A DNA stretch of 34,129 nt from an uncultured Oscillospiraceae bacterium (GCA_904395905.1 CAJFNZ010000004.1:1-34129); one strand, 5' to 3'. Numbered from the stretch's first letter, positions 7,885 through 16,754 are shown. The notes: generated by a model from the sequence alone, not told the origin. Made by a program: numbers and translations.

Positions 7885-7901
<17 letters not shown>
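7122..7901 (+). CDS. livG: ABC transporter ATP-binding protein LivG
   Basis: 259 residues. One of the two ATPases that drive the LivHM channel from the cytoplasmic side. Walker A is GPNGAGKTT (residues 36-44); the Q-loop region reads GISRTFQNLRLFPKM, typical of LivG; the signature is shifted to PYGEQRKLEIARAI, again the LivG form in place of LSGGQ; Walker B is LILLDEPAAGMNP and the switch His is in LLIEHDMSVV. AAGGAGG lies at a good distance before the ATG. The last 17 bases overlap the livF start. Confidence 0.96.
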
Positions 7902-8589
<688 letters not shown>

Positions 8590-8620
8590 TTTCGCATTTC
8601 CCGCAATGGCGCGATTGTAA

Positions 8621-8635
8621 GTCCCCTACGGGGAC
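8621..8635 (+). repeat. short hairpin between livF and dhaK
   Basis: GTCCCC (8621-8626) and GGGGAC (8630-8635) pair around TAC, ending 4 bases before the dhaK Shine-Dalgarno AGGAGA (8640-8645). No T-run follows. It may mark an RNA processing site or a mild translation control. Confidence 0.4.
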
Positions 8636-8652
8636 GGAAAAGGAGAACTGCA

Positions 8653-9642
8653 ATGAAGAAGATTATCAACAACCCCAACGACGTCGTCACCGAGATGCTT
8701 CAGGGCCTGGCCAAGGCCAACCCCAATGTCGTCTACGCCGGCGAGGGCGTGGAGGTCATCTCCCGCAAGGAGAAGAAGGCCGGCAAGGTGGGCGTTATCT
8801 CCGGCGGCGGCAGCGGCCATGAGCCGGCCCACGCCGGCTACGTGGGCAAGGGCATGCTGGACGCGGCCGTGGCCGGCAACGTCTTCGCCTCTCCGTCGCC
8901 CGACCGGATTATCGAGGGCATCAAGGCCGCCGACAGCGGCGCCGGCGTGCTGCTGGTCATCAAGAACTACTCCGGCGACATCATGAACTTCGAGATGGCC
9001 GCGGAGCTGGCCTCCATGGAGGACATCAAGACGGCTTCCGTGGTGGTCCGCGACGACGTGGCGGTGCCCAACAGCACCTTCTCCACCGGCCGCCGCGGCA
9101 TCGCCGGCACGGTGTTCGTCCACAAGGTGGCCGGCGCGGCCGCCGAGATGGGCAAGAGCCTGGAGGAGGTTCAGGCCGCCGCTCAGAAGACCGTGGACAA
9201 CGTCCGCTCCATGGGCATGGCCATGTCCCCCTGCATCCTGCCCGGCGTGGGCAAGCCCGGTTTCTCCCTGGGGGAGAACGAGTGCGAGATTGGCATGGGC
9301 ATCCACGGCGAGCCCGGCGTCAGCCGTGAGGACCTGCCCTCCGCCAAGGACCTGGCCGCCCAGCTGGTGGGCCGGATTCTCGAGGACTACGACTACTCGG
9401 GCAGCGAGGTGGCCGTGATGGTCAACGGCCTGGGCGGCACGCCGCTGATGGAGCTGTACATCCTCTTCAACGAGGTGGAGAAGGTCCTGGCCGAGAAGGG
9501 CATCCGCATCTACCGCTCCTTTGTGGGCAACTACATGACCTCCCTGGAGATGGCCGGCGCTTCCGTCACGCTGCTGAAGCTGGACGACGAGCTGAAGACC
9601 TACCTGGACTATCCCTCCGAGGCCCCGGCCTTCCGCGTCTGA
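8653..9642 (+). CDS. dhaK: dihydroxyacetone kinase subunit DhaK
   Basis: 329 residues, the usual length of the bacterial DhaK subunit, which binds dihydroxyacetone covalently and hands it to DhaL for phosphorylation. The glycine-rich substrate pocket [20 protein letters not shown] is intact, and the hemiaminal-forming histidine is His218 in GIHGEPG, the same number as in E. coli DhaK. So the protein should be active on a short-chain keto-sugar. AGGAGA lies 7 bases before the ATG. It stands between the liv importer and dhaL. Some DhaK relatives (DhaQ) act as regulators, but they normally lack this histidine. Confidence 0.94.
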   Translation: MKKIINNPNDVVTEMLQGLAKANPNVVYAGEGVEVISRKEKKAGKVGVISGGGSGHEPAHAGYVGKGMLDAAVAGNVFASPSPDRIIEGIKAADSGAGVLLVIKNYSGDIMNFEMAAELASMEDIKTASVVVRDDVAVPNSTFSTGRRGIAGTVFVHKVAGAAAEMGKSLEEVQAAAQKTVDNVRSMGMAMSPCILPGVGKPGFSLGENECEIGMGIHGEPGVSREDLPSAKDLAAQLVGRILEDYDYSGSEVAVMVNGLGGTPLMELYILFNEVEKVLAEKGIRIYRSFVGNYMTSLEMAGASVTLLKLDDELKTYLDYPSEAPAFRV

Positions 9643-9665
9643 GATTTCGATAAGGAGCGATTGTC

Positions 9666-10313
9666 ATGAGCTTTACGATGACTTCCAAGGACTACGTGGC
9701 CTACATCAAGATGGCCGCCAAGAAGATCCACGACAACGGCGATTACATCAGTGAGCTGGACGCCACCACCGGCGACGGCGACCACTGGGCCAACATCAAC
9801 ATGGGCTTTGAGAATCTGGTCGCCGCCGGCGACGAGATGGAGGCCATGCCCATCTGCGACGTGTTCAAGAAGATTGGCATGCTGATGATGAGCAAGATTG
9901 GCGGCAGCTCCGGCGTCCTCTACGGCGGCGCCTACATGGCCGCCGCCAAGGCGGTGGCCGGCAAGGCGACCATCGACAGCCAGGACCTGTGCCTGGTGCT
10001 GGAGACCATGGTCAACGACATGATGACCCGCGGCAAGGCCCAGCCCGGCTATAAGACGATGATTGATTCCCTGTACCCGGCCGCGCAGACCTACAAGGCC
10101 TGCCTGGAGCGTGGCGACAGCGACAAGGACACCATGGCCGCCGTGAAGAAGGCCGCCATGGACGGCGCCGAGGAGACGAAGAAGATGGAGGCCGTCAAGG
10201 GCCGCGCCAGCTACCAGGCCAACAAGGGCGTGGGCCATCTGGATCCCGGCGCGGTGACCATGAGCTATCAGCTGGAGTGCCTCTGCGATTACGTGTCGGA
10301 GAACCTGCTCTAA
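9666..10313 (+). CDS. dhaL: dihydroxyacetone kinase subunit DhaL
   Basis: 215 residues, typical for DhaL, the ADP/ATP-holding subunit. The Mg-nucleotide site reads DATTGDGDHWANINMGF, with the conserved Asp residues of the family GDGDHG-NM motif, though the Gly after His is Trp here. KIGGSSGVLYGGAYMAAAKA is the second family signature. In PTS-dependent kinases DhaL is recharged by DhaM; no dhaM lies in the window, so the phosphate donor must be encoded elsewhere or differ. AAGGAG lies about 10 bases before the ATG, and the gene starts 23 bases after dhaK. Confidence 0.93.
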   Translation: MSFTMTSKDYVAYIKMAAKKIHDNGDYISELDATTGDGDHWANINMGFENLVAAGDEMEAMPICDVFKKIGMLMMSKIGGSSGVLYGGAYMAAAKAVAGKATIDSQDLCLVLETMVNDMMTRGKAQPGYKTMIDSLYPAAQTYKACLERGDSDKDTMAAVKKAAMDGAEETKKMEAVKGRASYQANKGVGHLDPGAVTMSYQLECLCDYVSENLL

Positions 10314-10331
10314 GGAGGCGATGATACGCCA

Positions 10332-12041
10332 ATGGAACAGCGCCCTGTGGACCTGATGGGCATCCAAAGCGAGGCCCAGCAGATTTCCGTCTCCATCAGC
10401 GAGGTCATTGGCGTGGACGTGGTGGTGGTGGACAACCAGCTGCGGCGGGTGGCCGATACGTTCCGGTATCCGGACAATGTCATCCCCATCCGTGGCAGCT
10501 CCATCATCGGCCGTATCATCGAAACGGGCCAGCCCCTGGTGGTGGACAACAAGAATTATCGCCAATCCTGCGTGGACTGCAAGGACCGAGCCCTCTGCTA
10601 TATGACGGGCTTCATGGGGGTGCCCATCCTCTGCGGCGGCCAGGTGGCCGGCGCCATCGGCCTGGTCATCGCCGAACACAATGTCAAGCGCCTGGTGGAG
10701 AATGCCAACCTGATTCTCGGCTTTCTCCAGCAGATGGCCGACTATCTGGCCGGCAAGATGTCGGCCCAGGTCAGTCATGAGAGCCTGGAGGCCCTGTCCC
10801 TGGAACGGGACGCCACCCTGGAGGCCGCTGACACCGGCGTGGTGCTGGTGGACGAGGCGGGGCAGATTATCTCCTGCAACCAGCGGTTCCGCAGCTATTT
10901 CGGCCTGGACAACGTGCCCTACGGCCGTCGGCTGATTGACTGTATTCAGCATCCGCTGCTCCAGGCGGCAATGGCCTCCCGGTCGGTCCAGCCCAGCCGG
11001 ACCATTGTCATCCCGCTCAAAGACCAGGTCTTTTACGGCAGGCTGCGCAGCCAGCCCATGTGGCGGGGCGGCGCCTTTGCCGGCACGGCGTTCACCTTCC
11101 TGAGCCTCCACGGCTTTGACGAGGAGAGCGTGGTCATGCCCAGCCACAGCAGCTCGCGGGACATCGTCCTGCAAATGTGCGCCGGGCGGAATGTGAAGCG
11201 CTTCCTGGACCTGCTGGATGAGGCGGCCGATGAGAACGGCCCGCTGCTGCTCAGCTGCAGCACCCGCCGAGTGCTGATGGATCTGGCCAGTTCCATCCAC
11301 AGCGAGTCCGGGCGCAGCGGAAAGCTGATTGTCCTGGATACCTTCGGCTACACCGATTCCGAGGCCGAATACCGGCTCTTCGGGCGGGAGCTGGCGGGCG
11401 TCTCGCCCTATGAGCCCAACGCCATGCTGTTGGCCCATCACGGCACCCTCTGCATCTGCAACGTGTTTTTGATGCCGGTGTTCCTCCAGGCGCGCCTGCG
11501 GGAATATCTGCGGGGCGGCGGCGGCGAGGGCGGCTTCCGGCCGGACGTGCGCCTTCTGTTCACGTACTCGCCCACCATGGAGCGGCCGGATATGCGGTTT
11601 GTGGACCAGGAGCTCTATCAGCTGCTCCAGAGTATGGAAATCCGCCTGCCCGGCCCGGTGGAGGCCCCCAAAAAGCTGCGGGCCTACCTGGAGGAGTGCC
11701 TGGAATTCTACCGGCGGCGGTATCAGACGCCGGTGGAGACCATGCAGCCGGCCGCGGCCGAGATGCTGGTCGTCAACTATCCCTGGACCACCAGCGTCCG
11801 GCAGGTGCGCCAGGCGGTGGAGTATCTGGTCCGCACGGGCCGCACGGCGGAGATTACCGTGGAGCAGGTGCAGACCATGCTGGCCGATTTCGGCGGCGCC
11901 CGCCGCAGCATCCAGGAGATTGAGCGGGAGGAAATCCAGCAGCTGCTCCAGCAGGGGAATTCCCCGGAGGAGATTGCGAAAATCCTCAATATCAGCCGAT
12001 CTACTTTGTACAGGCGGATTAAAAAATACCGTCTGCATTAA
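10332..12041 (+). CDS. DhaR-like transcriptional regulator with degenerate AAA+ domain
   Basis: 569 residues in enhancer-binding-protein layout. A GAF-like sensor (about 10-160) carries a Cys cluster, C80-x2-C83-x5-C89, in NYRQSCVDCKDRALC. A PAS domain follows (about 165-270, TLEAADTGVVLVDEAGQIIS). An AAA+-like region (about 290-480) lacks the Walker A motif, the sigma-54 loop GAFTGA, and the acidic Walker B (GTLCICNVFLM where active proteins have GTLFLDEIGEL). The C terminus is a Fis-type helix-turn-helix (SPEEIAKILNISRSTLYRRI). E. coli DhaR has the same overall plan and works with sigma-70, its activity set by DhaK and DhaL, so this protein probably regulates its own operon (inference). AAGGAGG is 13 bases from the ATG; the gene follows dhaL directly. 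Confidence 0.82.
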   Translation: MEQRPVDLMGIQSEAQQISVSISEVIGVDVVVVDNQLRRVADTFRYPDNVIPIRGSSIIGRIIETGQPLVVDNKNYRQSCVDCKDRALCYMTGFMGVPILCGGQVAGAIGLVIAEHNVKRLVENANLILGFLQQMADYLAGKMSAQVSHESLEALSLERDATLEAADTGVVLVDEAGQIISCNQRFRSYFGLDNVPYGRRLIDCIQHPLLQAAMASRSVQPSRTIVIPLKDQVFYGRLRSQPMWRGGAFAGTAFTFLSLHGFDEESVVMPSHSSSRDIVLQMCAGRNVKRFLDLLDEAADENGPLLLSCSTRRVLMDLASSIHSESGRSGKLIVLDTFGYTDSEAEYRLFGRELAGVSPYEPNAMLLAHHGTLCICNVFLMPVFLQARLREYLRGGGGEGGFRPDVRLLFTYSPTMERPDMRFVDQELYQLLQSMEIRLPGPVEAPKKLRAYLEECLEFYRRRYQTPVETMQPAAAEMLVVNYPWTTSVRQVRQAVEYLVRTGRTAEITVEQVQTMLADFGGARRSIQEIEREEIQQLLQQGNSPEEIAKILNISRSTLYRRIKKYRLH

Positions 12042-12074
12042 GTTGACCAAATATTATGAAGGAGAGTGTTTCCC

Positions 12075-12560
12075 ATGATTAAGAACAACCCGACCAAGAC
12101 CGATGCCGCTACCGAGAAGAACCGTGGCTTTATCGAGCATCGCGCCACCTGGTTCGCCCTGCTGATTGAGGAGGCTCGGAAGCAGGGTCTCGACGGCTAC
12201 GCCTTCGCCCACGAGGCCATCCGCCGCTGCGGCTGCTTCCACGGCGACAACAAGTACACCAAGACCGAGGACCTCCAGGCCTTCGCCAAGGAGTTCGCCA
12301 ACCCCGACGTCGTGGACATCTTCGAGATGGACATCACCGAGAACGACGGCAAGAAGCTGTCCATCGACTTCCACTACTGTCCCCTGGTGGCGGCTTGGCA
12401 GAAGCTGGGCCTGCCGGAGTCCGAGATGCCCGAGCTGTGCGACATCGCCATGGACGGCGACCGCGGCATCATCTCCACCTTCCCGGCGTTCGACTTCCAG
12501 CTGGGCAAGACCATTGCCAAGGGCGACGACTACTGCGAGATCCGCATCAGCAAGAAGTAA
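12075..12560 (+). CDS. L-2-amino-thiazoline-4-carboxylic acid hydrolase family protein
   Basis: 161 residues from ATG 12075, 10 bases after AAGGAGA (12059-12065); a GTG at 12066 would touch the ribosome site. The sequence resembles the ATC hydrolase family (PF14196), with its Cys-containing signatures FHYCPLVAAWQKLGL and ELCDIAMDGDRGI, and an N-terminal helix region IEHRATWFALLIEEARKQGL. The named activity opens the ATC ring on the way to L-cysteine in Pseudomonas, but most family members in gut anaerobes are untested, so the reaction here is uncertain. It is last in the liv-dhaKL operon, followed by a strong terminator, which suggests it acts on something related to that pathway. Confidence 0.78.
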   Translation: MIKNNPTKTDAATEKNRGFIEHRATWFALLIEEARKQGLDGYAFAHEAIRRCGCFHGDNKYTKTEDLQAFAKEFANPDVVDIFEMDITENDGKKLSIDFHYCPLVAAWQKLGLPESEMPELCDIAMDGDRGIISTFPAFDFQLGKTIAKGDDYCEIRISKK

Positions 12561-12574
12561 GATACGGTTCCCTC

Positions 12575-12605
12575 GGGCCCGGCGGTTTTCCGCCGGGCCC
12601 TTTTT
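12575..12605 (+). terminator. strong intrinsic terminator ending the liv-dha operon
   Basis: GGGCCCGGCGG (12575-12585) pairs perfectly with CCGCCGGGCCC (12590-12600) around a TTTT loop, followed by TTTTT (12601-12605). Confidence 0.93.
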
Positions 12606-12609
12606 GCCG

Positions 12610-12638
12610 TTGCCCCGGGGCGGCGGCCGTGGTATGAT
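12610..12638 (+). promoter_or_regulatory. sigma-A promoter of the helicase gene
   Basis: TTGCCC (12610-12615), 17 bases, TATGAT (12633-12638). Transcription would start near 12645, giving a very short leader before the GTG at 12663. The promoter begins right after the preceding terminator. Confidence 0.65.
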
Positions 12639-12662
12639 GGGGACAACCGATTCAAGAGGGGA

Positions 12663-14813
12663 GTGGGCACCACGGAAGAACTGTTGGAGGGCCTCAACGG
12701 GGCCCAGCGCCGGGCGGTGACGGCCACCGAGGGCTTTGTCCGGGTCATCGCCGGGGCGGGAACCGGCAAGACCCGGGCCCTGGCGCGCCGGTTTGCCTAT
12801 CTGGTGGAGGAGCTGGGCATCCTGCCGGGGAACATCCTCTGCGTCACGTTCACCAACAAGTCGGCCGCCGAGATGCGCCAGCGGATCCACCGGCTCACCG
12901 GGGACAACGACACCGGCTACGTGAACACCTTCCACGGCTTCTGCGTCTCCATCCTCCAGGAGGACAGCCATGCGGTCCAGTACCCCAAGAGCTTCCTGGT
13001 GCTGGACAACAGCGACATCAACGCCATGCTCCAGACCATCTATGACGAGCGGGGCCTGACCCTCCGGGACATGACCTTTTCCCAGGCCCGGGACATGATT
13101 GAAATCCGGAAGCTGTTCCGGGAGCCGGACTACTACCGGGACATGATTGCCATGGATTTGGAGTCCCTCCACCAGATGTATTGGCAGGCGTCGGAGCCGC
13201 GGGACATCCTCTTTTACGGCTATCTCTACCAGGAGAAGAAGTGCTTCGGCCTGGACTACAACGACCTCATCAAATTCTCCCTCTACATCTTCCAGGAGCA
13301 CCCCGACATCCGAATCAAGTGGCAGCAGCGGCTGGAGTACATCATGATTGACGAGTTCCAGGACATCGACCAGCTCCAGTACCAGCTGATGGAAGTCCTC
13401 TGCGGCTACCACAAAAACCTCTTTGTGGTGGGCGACCCCGACCAGACCATCTACACCTGGCGGGGGGCCAACATCCGGTACCTGCTGGAGTTTGACCAGC
13501 GGTTCCGGCCCACGGAGACCGTCGTCCTGGGGGAGAACTACCGCTCCACGCCGGAGATCCTGGCCGTGGCCAACAGCCTCATTGGCCATAACCAGACCCG
13601 CTACCAAAAGACGCTGACGGCCACCCTGCCCGCCGGAGCGCCGGTGCTCTGCCACCACGCCGAGAGCCAGGCCGACGAGGCCGCCTGGATTGCCGGCGAG
13701 ATCCAGCGGCTCCACGGCGACGGTGTGGCCTATCGGGATATGGCCGTCCTCTACCGGGCCCACTACGTCTCCCGGGCCCTGGAGGAGAAGCTCCTGGAGG
13801 CCCGGCTGCCCTACGTCATTTACAGCGGCGTCCAGTTCTTCGACCGGGCGGAGATTAAGGACGCCCTCAGTTACCTGCGCTTTCTTGTCTACCGGGACGA
13901 CCTGTCCTTCCGGCGCATTGCCAACACCCCCCGGCGCAACCTGGGCAAGCGGCGGATGGCCTTCCTCCAGGCCGAGGCCGAGGCGCGGGGCTGTTCCCTC
14001 TACCAGGCCCTGCTGGAGAACCTGGACGGCGAGATGCTCCGCGGCACCCGGGCCCGGCAGCTGGCCGCCCTGGTCGAGTCCGTCCCCTGGGAGGGCCGGC
14101 CCATCTCCGAGGTCCTGGCCCAGCTGCTGGATGCGAGCGGCTACGAGACGCTCCTGCGGACCGAGGGCAGCCAGGAGCGGCTGGACAACCTGGCCGAGCT
14201 GAAGCAGTCCATCTACCAGTATGAGATGACCTGCGGCGAGGAGAGCGACCTGCCCCACTATCTCGCCCATGTGGCGCTGTTCACCAACCAGGATGCCGGG
14301 GAGCCGGGGGACCGGATCCGCCTGATGACCGTCCACGCCGCCAAGGGCCTGGAGTTCCCGCAGGTGTTCCTCTGCGGCCTCAACGAGGGGGTGTTCCCCT
14401 CCCGGCGGGTGCGGACCCTGGAGGCCATGGAGGAGGAGCGGCGGCTGGCCTTCGTGGCCCTGACCCGGGCGCAGAAAGGGCTCTTCCTCTCCGAGGCCGA
14501 CGGGCGGAACTTTGACGGGTCCATCCGCTACCCCTCCCGCTTCCTCCTGGACATCGACCCGGACCTGCTGGCCTTCACCCACAGCCCCCGGGAGCAGCTC
14601 CTCCGGGAGGCCCGGGACTACATTGCGAGCAGCCTCCGCCGGATGCCCCGGGACGAGGCGGTCCTGCCTGAGGGCCAGCGGGTCCGCCACTCCGTTTTCG
14701 GCGCCGGCACCGTCCTGGGGGTGGATCTGGAGAAGGGGGCCCACATCGTCCAGTTCGACGACATGGATACGCCGCGGCAGATTTCCTTCCGGGCCAGGCT
14801 GGAGCGGCTCTAG
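12663..14813 (+). CDS. UvrD/PcrA-family ATP-dependent DNA helicase
   Basis: 716 residues with all superfamily 1A motifs: Walker A AGAGTGKT (about 30-37), Ia VTFTNKSAAEMRQRI, II IDEFQD (about 229-234), III VVGDPDQTIYTWRGA, IV ENYRSTPEIL, V MTVHAAKGLEFPQVF and VI RLAFVALTRAQKGL. The C-terminal GQRVRHSVFGAGTVLGVDLE is the Tudor-like tail of PcrA/UvrD, which binds RNA polymerase or UvrB in studied cases. It unwinds DNA 3'-5' in repair or transcription-conflict resolution. It is a little shorter than typical PcrA, and genomes of this group often carry more than one such helicase, so I give no symbol. The GTG start is close to its AGAGGGGA site; a TTG at 12684 is a possible alternative. Confidence 0.9.
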   Translation: MGTTEELLEGLNGAQRRAVTATEGFVRVIAGAGTGKTRALARRFAYLVEELGILPGNILCVTFTNKSAAEMRQRIHRLTGDNDTGYVNTFHGFCVSILQEDSHAVQYPKSFLVLDNSDINAMLQTIYDERGLTLRDMTFSQARDMIEIRKLFREPDYYRDMIAMDLESLHQMYWQASEPRDILFYGYLYQEKKCFGLDYNDLIKFSLYIFQEHPDIRIKWQQRLEYIMIDEFQDIDQLQYQLMEVLCGYHKNLFVVGDPDQTIYTWRGANIRYLLEFDQRFRPTETVVLGENYRSTPEILAVANSLIGHNQTRYQKTLTATLPAGAPVLCHHAESQADEAAWIAGEIQRLHGDGVAYRDMAVLYRAHYVSRALEEKLLEARLPYVIYSGVQFFDRAEIKDALSYLRFLVYRDDLSFRRIANTPRRNLGKRRMAFLQAEAEARGCSLYQALLENLDGEMLRGTRARQLAALVESVPWEGRPISEVLAQLLDASGYETLLRTEGSQERLDNLAELKQSIYQYEMTCGEESDLPHYLAHVALFTNQDAGEPGDRIRLMTVHAAKGLEFPQVFLCGLNEGVFPSRRVRTLEAMEEERRLAFVALTRAQKGLFLSEADGRNFDGSIRYPSRFLLDIDPDLLAFTHSPREQLLREARDYIASSLRRMPRDEAVLPEGQRVRHSVFGAGTVLGVDLEKGAHIVQFDDMDTPRQISFRARLERL

Positions 14814-14831
14814 CCGGCGTTACGAATTCCC

Positions 14832-14860
14832 TTGATTTTTATCGGAAATCCGTATATAAT
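14832..14860 (+). promoter_or_regulatory. strong sigma-A promoter of the DUF1858 gene
   Basis: TTGATT (14832-14837), 17 bases, consensus TATAAT (14855-14860). The GAGGAGG ribosome site and the ATG at 14891 follow directly. Confidence 0.85.
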
Positions 14861-14890
14861 AAGGCCACAGAATTTTGAGGAGGTCCAACT

Positions 14891-15109
14891 ATGGCTACCG
14901 AGATTACGAAAGCGACCATCATCGGCGACATCCTGGACATCGCGCCCCAGACGGCGCCGCTGTTCCTGTCCATCGGCATGCACTGCCTGGGCTGCCCCTC
15001 TTCCCGGGGCGAGACGGTGGAGGAGGCCTGCATGGTCCACGGCATCAACGCCGACGCCTTCCTGGAGCAGCTGAACAAGTTCATCGCCGCCAGCGAGACG
15101 GCCAACTGA
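14891..15109 (+). CDS. DUF1858 small redox-type protein
   Basis: 72 residues forming a single DUF1858 domain (the disulfide domain often linked to hybrid-cluster proteins). The family core is visible: TIIGDILDIAPQTAPLFLSI then GMHCLGCPSSRGETVEEAC, with a CxxC motif (HCLGC) as the likely redox or metal site, and HGINADAFLEQLN. Function is not established; members are small cytoplasmic proteins of anaerobes. It has its own consensus promoter, a strong GAGGAGG site and its own terminator, so it is a compact single-gene unit that is probably well expressed. Confidence 0.9.
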   Translation: MATEITKATIIGDILDIAPQTAPLFLSIGMHCLGCPSSRGETVEEACMVHGINADAFLEQLNKFIAASETAN

Positions 15110-15117
15110 GTGCTTGG

Positions 15118-15145
15118 AAAAGGAGGCGTTCGCGCCTCCTTTTTC
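15118..15145 (+). terminator. intrinsic terminator after the DUF1858 gene
   Basis: GGAGGCG (15122-15128), loop TTCG, CGCCTCC (15133-15139), with AAAA before and TTTTT after that can extend the stem. It lies 8 bases after the stop and only 25 bases before the trmK start. Confidence 0.9.
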
Positions 15146-15169
15146 TCTTTGCAGAAACGGGGTGAGTTC

Positions 15170-15883
15170 TTGAAACTGCCGGTTTCCCGGCGGCTGCTGG
15201 CCTGCGCGGCCATGGTGCCCCGGGGGGCGCGGGTGGCCGATGTGGGGTGCGACCACGGCTACCTGGGCATCTACCTTCTGCGGGAGGGGCTTGCCGCCCA
15301 GGTGGCCGCCATGGACCTGCGGCGGGAGCCGCTGGAGACGGCCCGCCGCAACGCCCGCCGGTTCGGGATGGAGGGGCGGATGACCTTCACCGTCTGCGAC
15401 GGCGTGTCGGCCCTGGGCCCGGGCGCCGTGGATGCGGTGGTCTGTGCCGGCATGGGCGGCGACACCATCGCCGGGATTCTGGCCGCCTGCCCCTGGGCCC
15501 GGGATCCGGCCGTGGCCTGGATCCTCCAGCCCCAGTCCTCGGGGAACGACCTGCGCCGGTGGCTGGGGGAGAACGGCTTTGCCATCCGCCGGGAGGCCCT
15601 GGTGCGGGAGGGCGGGTTCCTCTACACCGCCCTGGAGGCCCGCTGGGGAACGGGACGCCCCCTGTCCCCCGGGGAGCAGTATGCCAGCCGGCAGCTGCTG
15701 GAAAACGATCCGGAGCTGGTCCGGGCCTATCTGGCCCGGGTGCGCCAGGGGATTGTCCGGGCGGTGGACGGCCTGGCCCGGGCCCGGGATGAGGGCCTCC
15801 GGGACCGCCGGGCCTACTACGCCGCCGCGCTGCGGGAAATTACAGAACTGGAGGAAGCCTATGCAAACGGTACAGGAGATTGA
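15170..15883 (+). CDS. trmK: tRNA (adenine(22)-N1)-methyltransferase TrmK
   Basis: 237 residues from a TTG at 15170, with GGGGTGA just upstream. Longer readings run back through the preceding terminator, and the first ATG (15211) would cut into the conserved N terminus LPVSRRLLACAAMVPRGARV. The SAM-binding motif is VADVGCDHGYLGIYLL, and VDAVVCAGMGGDTIAGIL with LQPQSSGNDLRRWL are TrmK signatures. The enzyme methylates A22 of tRNAs in the cytoplasm. It overlaps the next gene by 23 bases, the common trmK-nif3 pair of Firmicutes. No promoter is seen after the preceding terminator, so it may depend on read-through. Confidence 0.9.
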   Translation: MKLPVSRRLLACAAMVPRGARVADVGCDHGYLGIYLLREGLAAQVAAMDLRREPLETARRNARRFGMEGRMTFTVCDGVSALGPGAVDAVVCAGMGGDTIAGILAACPWARDPAVAWILQPQSSGNDLRRWLGENGFAIRREALVREGGFLYTALEARWGTGRPLSPGEQYASRQLLENDPELVRAYLARVRQGIVRAVDGLARARDEGLRDRRAYYAAALREITELEEAYANGTGD

Positions 15884-16652
15884 ACGGGCGCTGCTGGAGC
15901 TGGCGCCCTACGCCATGAAAGAGGAGTGGGACAACGTGGGGCTCCTCTGCGGCCGCAGCGGCCAGGAGGTCCGCCGGGTCCTGGTGGCCCTGGATCCCTT
16001 CTGCGCGGTGGCGGAGGAGGCGGCCGCCGTGGGGGCCCAGCTGCTGGTGACCCACCACCCACTGATTTTCCGGCCGGCCAAGTCGGTCACCGACCGGGAC
16101 CCGGTGGGCCGGGCCCTGCTGTTCCTCATTGAGCACGGCATCAGCGCCGTAAACCTGCATACAAACCTGGATTCGGTCCCCGGCGGCGTCAACGACGTCC
16201 TGGCTGAGGCCCTGGGCCTCCGGGAAATCGGCGTCCTGTCGCCGGCCGGACGGGACAGCCGGGGCCGGGAGTACGGCCTGGGCCGCTGGGGCGTCACGGA
16301 GCCCTGCACGCTGCCGGCCTTCCTGGAGCGGGTCCGGGACGCCCTGGGCTGCGGCGGGATCCGCTACGCCGACGGCGGCCGGGAGGTCCGCCGGGTGGCC
16401 GTGGGCGGCGGCGCCTGCGGGGAGTTCCTGCGGACGGCCCTGGACCTGGGCTGCGACACCTTCGTGACGGCGGACCTCAAGTACAACGACTTCGCCGACG
16501 CCCGGGACCTGGGGCTGAACCTCATCGACGCCGGCCACTTCCCCACGGAGAACCCGGTCTGCGCCGTGATGGCCGACTTCCTGCGCGCGCGCTTCCCGGA
16601 TCTGGAGGTCCTGGTGTCGGAGACCCACCGGGACGTGGTGCGGTTTCTCTGA
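15861..16652 (+). CDS. Nif3-like dinuclear metal centre protein
   Basis: 263 residues from ATG 15861, with GGAGG (15851-15855) 5 bases before it. The family metal ligands are recognisable: LLVTHHPLIF, NLHTNLDSVPGGVND, DLKYNDFADA followed by IDAGHFPTE, and the C-terminal SETHRD. Nif3/YqfO proteins form hexameric rings with two metal ions per subunit; proposed as GTP cyclohydrolase 1 type 2 in some bacteria, but the physiological role is unsettled. This is the short form without the inserted PII-like domain found in Bacillus YqfO. It is translationally coupled to trmK through a 23-base overlap. Confidence 0.92.
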   Translation: MQTVQEIERALLELAPYAMKEEWDNVGLLCGRSGQEVRRVLVALDPFCAVAEEAAAVGAQLLVTHHPLIFRPAKSVTDRDPVGRALLFLIEHGISAVNLHTNLDSVPGGVNDVLAEALGLREIGVLSPAGRDSRGREYGLGRWGVTEPCTLPAFLERVRDALGCGGIRYADGGREVRRVAVGGGACGEFLRTALDLGCDTFVTADLKYNDFADARDLGLNLIDAGHFPTENPVCAVMADFLRARFPDLEVLVSETHRDVVRFL

Positions 16653-16707
16653 GCGCCGGCGCGGCGGAGGGCGGACAGTCAAGGGCCGGCCGCTGATGAA
16701 AAAACAG

Positions 16708-16736
16708 TTGAGTTGCGGCCGGTGATATGGTAAAAT
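16708..16736 (+). promoter_or_regulatory. sigma-A promoter of yebC
   Basis: TTGAGT (16708-16713), 17 bases, TAAAAT (16731-16736). The start would be near 16743, giving a GC-rich leader of about 97 bases. The promoter spacer and flanks hold CCGGCCGC and GCGGCCGG, an inverted repeat across the -35 region (about 16685-16722). Confidence 0.75.
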
Positions 16737-16754
16737 AAGCGAGTTATTAAGAAC

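Noticed and set aside
9609-12050. Long open frame on the - strand (over 800 codons) opposite dhaL and the regulator
   Set aside because: It mirrors the third-position GC bias of the + strand genes. Its translation is rich in His, Gly, Ala and Arg without any domain, and it has no ribosome site.
12054-14744. Long open - strand frame (about 900 codons) opposite the ATC hydrolase-like gene and helicase
   Set aside because: Low-complexity product (His, Leu, Gly, Val) complementary to a gene with all helicase motifs; a shadow of high GC.
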